A stretch of 64,000 nt of DNA, taken from assembly GCA_977006965.1 (NCBI GenBank), contig OZ345381.1, forward strand, positions 434,001 to 498,000, in the 5' to 3' direction. Shown piece after piece: positions 63,001-64,000 of this stretch. This DNA is from Phymatolithon calcareum. Taxonomy: Eukaryota > Rhodophyta > Florideophyceae > Hapalidiales. Numbering within the stretch: the first letter of the stretch is position 1; every line of letters begins with the position of its first letter. Under the pieces are notes generated by a model that saw only the letters and a program-made list of their open reading frames with translations, ran no database searches and was not told the origin of the DNA. The position numbers and the translations under genes are program-made.

Positions 63001-64000
63001 CAGGTGCGGTAAGATATTGATATAATGATCATCATCTTTGAGATGCTTTTGTGCCGTGGGCGGTCGTGGTGAAGCAATTGAGCAGTGATGATCAAATTGG
63101 AAGGCGTAGGATAATCATTGTGGGACACAATCATCGACAGAGTTGTGAGAGGGATGAAAACGACGAGACGAGACGAGACGTGTGGAGAGATTGTAATACT
63201 CAGGTGGTAGCGTTGCAGCAAATTATTTCGGCGTGACCCTCTCGTGAATTGCCGGCGGTCGAATAGCACGCGACAACAAGGCAAATGAGACAACAAATGA
63301 TGAAAAGAAACATGATTAGCACGTCGGTTTTGAGACCCGGGACGCGTTGAAACGATGAAGTGCAATCATCATCGTCTTCTATTCTTGCGAATTGTTGACA
63401 ATTGAATCATCATCGTGTAGTAGTAATAGTAGTGGTGATCATGATGATGATGAGGATCGTGATTGTTGCCACTGCCGATGAAGCACTCTCTGAGTGCAGT
63501 TCAGTTCCGTGCGGTTCTGTTCCAGAGTTGCCGACTCGATGCATGCGCTGCAGCCACACGCGTAGCGAGCGCAGTCAACCGTAATTTACATGAAAACAAC
63601 GGTGCGAGTCGATCTGACCAGATACGGTGCGCAAATGAAGAGCCGCGATGTGGCGCCATCGTCCGGCATTCACTCACGCCACTTCGATTTCGTCCCGAAA
63701 ATAGTCGACGCATCTGCCGACGACGGCCATCACACCGCGCGTCCGCATTCAGCCGCAACGCACAGGCGTATGTTCTAAAGAATTTTCTTACAGTACTTGT
63801 CCACCATCTATCTATCTGTTTTATTGTACAGTAGTTATGTTTGCAAGCAAGTAAGTAAGCAAATCAAGAACAAGAACAGGACGGCCAGATCCAGATGTAT
63901 GCAGTATTCTCTCCTCCTCTTCGCACAACGCGTGTATTTAGCACCGGCGGCGCATTGCACGCAGTTTACCATTGGTGGTATCTACGCTTTCGACGCCTCT
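63001..64000. other. Right edge: simple-sequence-rich spacer
   Basis: Short tandem motifs are frequent: GACGA around 63160-63180, GTAGTA/GATGAT around 63415-63455, GCAAGCAAGTAAG near 63841. No gene is supported. It could be the promoter side of a gene outside the window. Confidence 0.45.

Noticed and set aside
62913-63365. 150-codon minus ORF with His-Thr repeats
   Set aside because: The repeats come from the GT microsatellite; the rest has no motif.
1-64000. CRISPR array, rRNA operon, prophage
   Set aside because: No regularly spaced identical repeats, no rRNA core sequences and no phage gene module were seen.

Overview
The window is nuclear DNA of a eukaryotic alga, most likely a red alga of the Chondrus type (inference). 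The support is: compact genes with almost no visible introns; a row of plastid-type nuclear genes (protoporphyrinogen oxidase, a DnaJ with four zinc motifs, gyrase A and a superoxide dismutase with a twin-arginine signal); chromatin and RNA-binding proteins (bromodomain, BAH, PPR); and long gene-poor stretches full of transposable elements. Nothing looks like an operon, a CRISPR array or an rRNA.

Layout. 1-2121 is the 3' part of a bromodomain gene that runs off the left edge. 2122-5679 is gene-poor and holds a perfect 60-bp palindrome and a tRNA-Asp-like sequence. 5680-8557 holds a MoaA-type molybdopterin gene and a protoporphyrinogen oxidase gene. 8558-14288 is repeat-rich: a fold-back hairpin, two short terminal-inverted-repeat (TIR) elements with target duplications and an AAGTTTCG repeat field. 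14289-20202 holds three minus-strand genes (DnaJ, GyrA, superoxide dismutase). 20203-22806 is gene-poor. 22807-28893 holds a possible C2-domain protein, a kelch/coiled-coil protein and a divergent coproporphyrinogen-III-oxidase-like gene.

From 28.5 to 48.2 kb a block containing the start of the coproporphyrinogen-oxidase-like gene, a spacer and a large kinase gene is present twice in the same orientation (about 28564-33650 and 43668-48215). Between the copies sit a 7.3-kb decayed Copia retrotransposon with two 471-bp LTRs and pieces of a non-LTR retrotransposon interrupted by a 1.13-kb TIR element carrying its own ORF. The kinases join an N-terminal helical region, an apparently active TKL-like kinase domain and a long C-terminal helical region of no recognised family.

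From 48.8 to 56.7 kb there are two 1,328-bp Mutator-like (MULE) copies in opposite orientations, each with a 10-bp target duplication. One is nested in another TIR element. Between them lie a broken biotin-carboxylase gene, whose 5' end is fused to a third copy of the coproporphyrinogen-oxidase promoter/leader, and an intact PPR gene. 57623-59101 is a BAH-domain gene. 59102-64000 shows no convincing gene.

Several long ORFs open at GTG or TTG. For MoaA, GyrA, both kinases and the BAH protein I use the first in-frame ATG, and for the superoxide dismutase and coproporphyrinogen oxidase a downstream ATG that fits the targeting signal or the TATA box. All functional calls come from reading motifs by eye. 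No database search was run.
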